A stretch of 64,000 bases of DNA from Ceratodon purpureus. Its lineage: Eukaryota; Streptophyta; Bryopsida; Pseudoditrichales; Ditrichaceae. The position numbers and the translations under genes were made by a program. A model generated the notes under the pieces. The model had not been told where the DNA came from, searched no databases, and saw nothing but the letters and a program-made list of their open reading frames with translations. Below are positions 61,501 to 64,000 of this stretch, piece by piece. The stretch spans positions 16,368,183 to 16,432,182 of the forward strand of contig CM026426.1 of assembly GCA_014871385.1 (NCBI GenBank), read 5' to 3'. Position 1 is the stretch's first letter. Each line of letters opens with the position of its first letter.

Positions 61501-62780
61501 TGCTTTATTGTTTGGACGAGCAGATGGAGAAGAACATCGAGTACTTTGGAAAGATACTTGTCAATCAGATCGTTGAGACTCGGTTTGCGAATGCGGCTAA
61601 GGACCGCTACAGAGCGATTCAGAGAATCCTCTGGAGCAGGAAGAACGGCCAGTGGTTTGACGCTTGGTTGTCCTACGACGAATGTAGTTTGAGCGAGACA
61701 AACAAAAGAACTGTGGTACCCTGAAGCTACTTTGTTTTGTTTCTTATTTGTTTGTTGCAAAGATAATAGAATATTTTTTCCGGCTATACTTTCGAGGGAC
61801 GTCTTCCTTGCTTGCAATAGTCATTGAACAATCTACTCAGTGGAGAAACAACTTGTTTTGTTTTGTAGGTTGTGTACGAGTGGGTGCAAAAGAGGCTCAC
61901 TTATGCCTCAAATTTTGTCCCTCTATGGGCTGGGGTTCTACCTAAAGGTGTTGCAAAGATTCCAACACCATTCCTATCATTTTTTGCGCTATATATGCAA
62001 GAAAATGCTGGAATCTTACTTCGTGCTGTCATATTCATGAGCCTGAGAATACTTCACGGTGTACCAGGAGACGTGAGGAAAGAAAGGGTGGTTGAAGCAC
62101 TCCGTACCTCTGGGCTGATACAGTCAGCTAGCGTTGCGACCTCCCTTAGGAACACAGGCCAACAATGGTAAGCCCATACATTTTTTGCATTTAGATTAGG
62201 TTATTGCTTCAAAGGCTTTGTTTCCGTTGGAGGGTCAAGTGGTAGACATTGGAGCTGAAATCCTCTCTCGTGTGCAGGGACTTTCCAAATGCATGGGCGC
62301 CCTTGGTCGACATGGTCATTGAGGGATTGGATGCGAGTGGTCTTACGAGAGGCAGAAGTATGGCAAGGGAAATTTCTCGCGACTGGCTTCGCTCCAACTT
62401 TGTGGCATATCAGCAGGTCGGCAAGATGATTGAGAAATATGATGCTACGAGTTGTGGGAAGATTGGTGGTGTTGGAGAGTACAATCCCCAGGTACTATTC
62501 TTTCAAATTTCTCTTTGAAGTTATGGAGGTCGTTTTGGACGACAGTCCAGTCAGCACATTATAATTTATCATGAGGTTTAGATGTGTACAAAGCTATACC
62601 GCAATTCAGGATCTCAATGACCGTGTTGATTTGAAGAGAAAGTTTCCTCATACCTTGAATGATTGTATTTGTGATTGGCAGACTGGCTTTGGGTGGAGTA
62701 ATGGTGTTGTACTGTCTCTTTTACAAAAGTACGGGTGGCCAGCCGATGAACCCATGTTCTGTCCCGAGCCCTTGTCATAG
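58563..62780 (+). CDS. TRE1: Trehalase (GH37), 12 exons
   Basis: Hydrolyses alpha,alpha-trehalose to two glucose. Exons: 58563-58779, 59442-59739, 60077-60196, 60389-60504, 60664-60764, 61071-61177, 61357-61429, 61524-61715, 61869-61947, 62068-62167, 62278-62491 and 62682-62780. All phases join, giving 571 residues, a usual plant length. The N-terminus has a signal/anchor segment (VSKLLMLLIAIQSAALAS), so a secretory or apoplastic/plasma-membrane site is expected. Signature 1 is PGARFKEVYYWDSYW; signature 2 is QQWDFPNAWAP. The catalytic acid is in ESGWDFSSRWM and the catalytic base in GGVGEYNPQTGFGWSNGV, where the common GGGGEY is GGVGEY. The frame is intact. Start chosen at the ATG giving the signal segment. 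Exon 8 and 10 edges are the least certain. Confidence 0.96.
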
Positions 62781-63238
62781 CATAATGCCAATCTAAAAGA
62801 ATAGTTTTGCACAGGTAGAGTATAGATTGTCACTCGAAGGAAAACGGTCAGCGTTTTTGCAAATGTGGTTACCCAATCGCTGCGGATAATGTACATATGT
62901 AAGCCTGGCTCTTACGAGAGATTTCAACTGTGTTCAATTTGTCAGACAATAAATGTCAGATTCTTAGGATCTGCAAGTTTTTTCAGGATTCTAGGCAGTG
63001 TTGGGTATTGTATCTGGATTGCTGTTTGAAAGGGTTCTGCTCACTTGAAGGTCAAATTATTTAGACTCAAAATTTGCTGTTCAAGGCCACATTACCTCAT
63101 GTTGGTCACTTTGTCCAGACGCTCTTAGTAGTATACTAAAAATATTTTCATGAGACACTCGGATCCCACTCTCTTTGAAACCCTTGATTCTGGATTCCAT
63201 TGGCAGTGTTTATGGACCGAGATCTTTGTTTCATTTCC
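62781..63238 (+). terminator. Trehalase 3' region with polyadenylation signal
   Basis: AATAAA at 62948-62953 lies about 170 bp after the stop codon, in a T/G-rich context (TTTTTTCAGG downstream at about 62981). No other gene is seen until the minus-strand exon at 63239. Confidence 0.6.
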
Positions 63239-63391
63239 TCAGCTTCTTGCCAGTTTGGTGAGCTCCTTTTGCAAAGCATGAATCTCTTTCGTCAAACAGC
63301 AGATGATTACGTCGACCTGGTTTACACTAAGCGTACGATTCGACTGATTCGCTAGTTCGTCGCTGAGCTGCCCTAGTACGCTCAGATGTGC
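63239..63391 (-). CDS. Probable last coding exon of a convergent host gene
   Basis: On the minus strand, the acceptor CTGTTGCAG is followed by a clean 50-codon frame (AHLSVLGQLSDELANQSNRT ... KEIHALQKELTKLARS) ending in TGA at 63239. It is strongly amphipathic and helical, with coiled-coil character at the end. The composition looks like real coding sequence rather than chance. Upstream exons would lie beyond 63.4 kb or outside the window. Tail-to-tail with trehalase. The family is not identified; small coiled-coil complex subunits are the type of protein it resembles. Confidence 0.4.
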   Translation of the reverse strand, partial: AHLSVLGQLSDELANQSNRTLSVNQVDVIICCLTKEIHALQKELTKLARS

Positions 63392-64000
63392 CTGCAACAG
63401 TGCAATTAACAATCAGCAGGAATCAGTCAGTTCATCCTCCGACAGGATAAGGATTCTGGCAATATAAATCCATTGTCACGTGCCAATTGGCTGCCCTGAT
63501 TAACTACCAAGAGTAACTCCATAAACTGCTTCATCATGAATACAATACTGGAGGCTTATCCACCTTGACTCTTAAAACGAGACTGTAGTCCTGTTTTTGG
63601 CCTCCCTGGACTTCGGTCCGCTGAGGGCTGGCCCTTCCTTCTTGCAATGAAATTCTTCATTTGCTCCAAAAAAAAATATAAAAATATAATAAAACGAGAT
63701 AAAAAATAATACATGATTGGTGAAACAACTCTGGTTAAACAACAGGCTCAACAAGAAATTTATATGATCCAATCTGATGGAAATGTACCGGTACACCTAG
63801 TCCGACCCCTTTGTGGAAATTAGCACATGGGCCTTGCAAATTATAATTATCCAATGAATAGGGATAAACAGTTTCCCCCTCATCTTTGTCCTGCAGAAAC
63901 GGTTGATCAGCTCGTTAGCATCAAAGAACTCTAAAAAATGCTATCCCATACTCTTCATGCAAAATGGTTCAGTACCATTTTCTGTCAAAATGAAAATAAT
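63392..64000. other. Right edge, no supported gene
   Basis: Probable intron of the minus-strand gene plus AT-rich sequence (A-rich run near 63667-63720). The minus-strand frame at 63572-63796 is Phe/Tyr-rich low complexity and not credible. Confidence 0.4.

Overview
The window looks like nuclear DNA of a land plant or close streptophyte. A complete 12-exon acid-type trehalase gene (58.6-62.8 kb) has ordinary GT-AG introns of about 80-660 bp, degenerate TTTAGGG repeats occur at 33.1 and 38.7 kb, and nearly everything else is transposon. A seed-free plant such as a bryophyte is my guess; the species cannot be fixed from the sequence.

Layout. (1) 1-2.7 kb: the 3' part of an unidentified element, probably LTR-related, peppered with CGGAAC/GTTCCG. 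(2) About 2.7-19.68 kb: 'element A', the right part of a large element with spliced genes for a ParB-like plus degenerate DNA-methyltransferase-like protein and three FCP/SCP-like HAD domains. One exon of A is interrupted by a young, structurally complete, Gag-protease-only LTR retroelement (6221-15526; 800-bp LTRs; 5-bp target duplication CTTAT). (3) 19.7-22.9 kb: MITEs, AT-rich DNA and a C-rich tract. (4) 22923-58173: a 35-kb Mutator-like transposon (MULE) with TIRs of 250-277 bp and an exact 9-bp target duplication (GGTGCGTGG). It encodes a Ulp1-type cysteine protease (left, + strand) and a MULE/SWIM transposase (right, - strand), both decayed. It lies about 390 bp upstream of the trehalase ATG. 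(5) Inside the MULE, 29436-52219: 'element B', a 22.8-kb TIR transposon with a 4-bp target duplication (ATGT). It carries a DUF7869-type, probably DDE, transposase and a second, better preserved set of ParB/methyltransferase-like and HAD-like genes homologous to element A. (6) Trehalase, then the 3' exon of a probable convergent gene near 63.3 kb.

The candidate undescribed system is the combination of A and B. Each family carries its own short palindrome, repeated throughout its introns, promoter regions and sometimes its reading frames, and absent from neighbouring elements. A has 11 copies of a 17-mer, GTCGGCGGnCnGCCGAC. B has about 40 copies of an 18-mer, ATCGRGGGATCYCYCGAT, centred on GATC. 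Both families encode a ParB-like/methyltransferase-like protein and HAD-like pseudo-phosphatases. The MULE (CAGTGTCAC/GTGACACTG), the LTR element (GGACCAG) and the 5' element (CGGAAC) also each have a private dispersed motif. The closest known parallel is the VANDAL MULE/VANC anti-silencing system of Arabidopsis, where an element-encoded protein recognises short motifs accumulated in its own family. My working hypothesis is that the ParB/methyltransferase-like proteins of A and B are the readers of their palindromes. This is inference from sequence alone.
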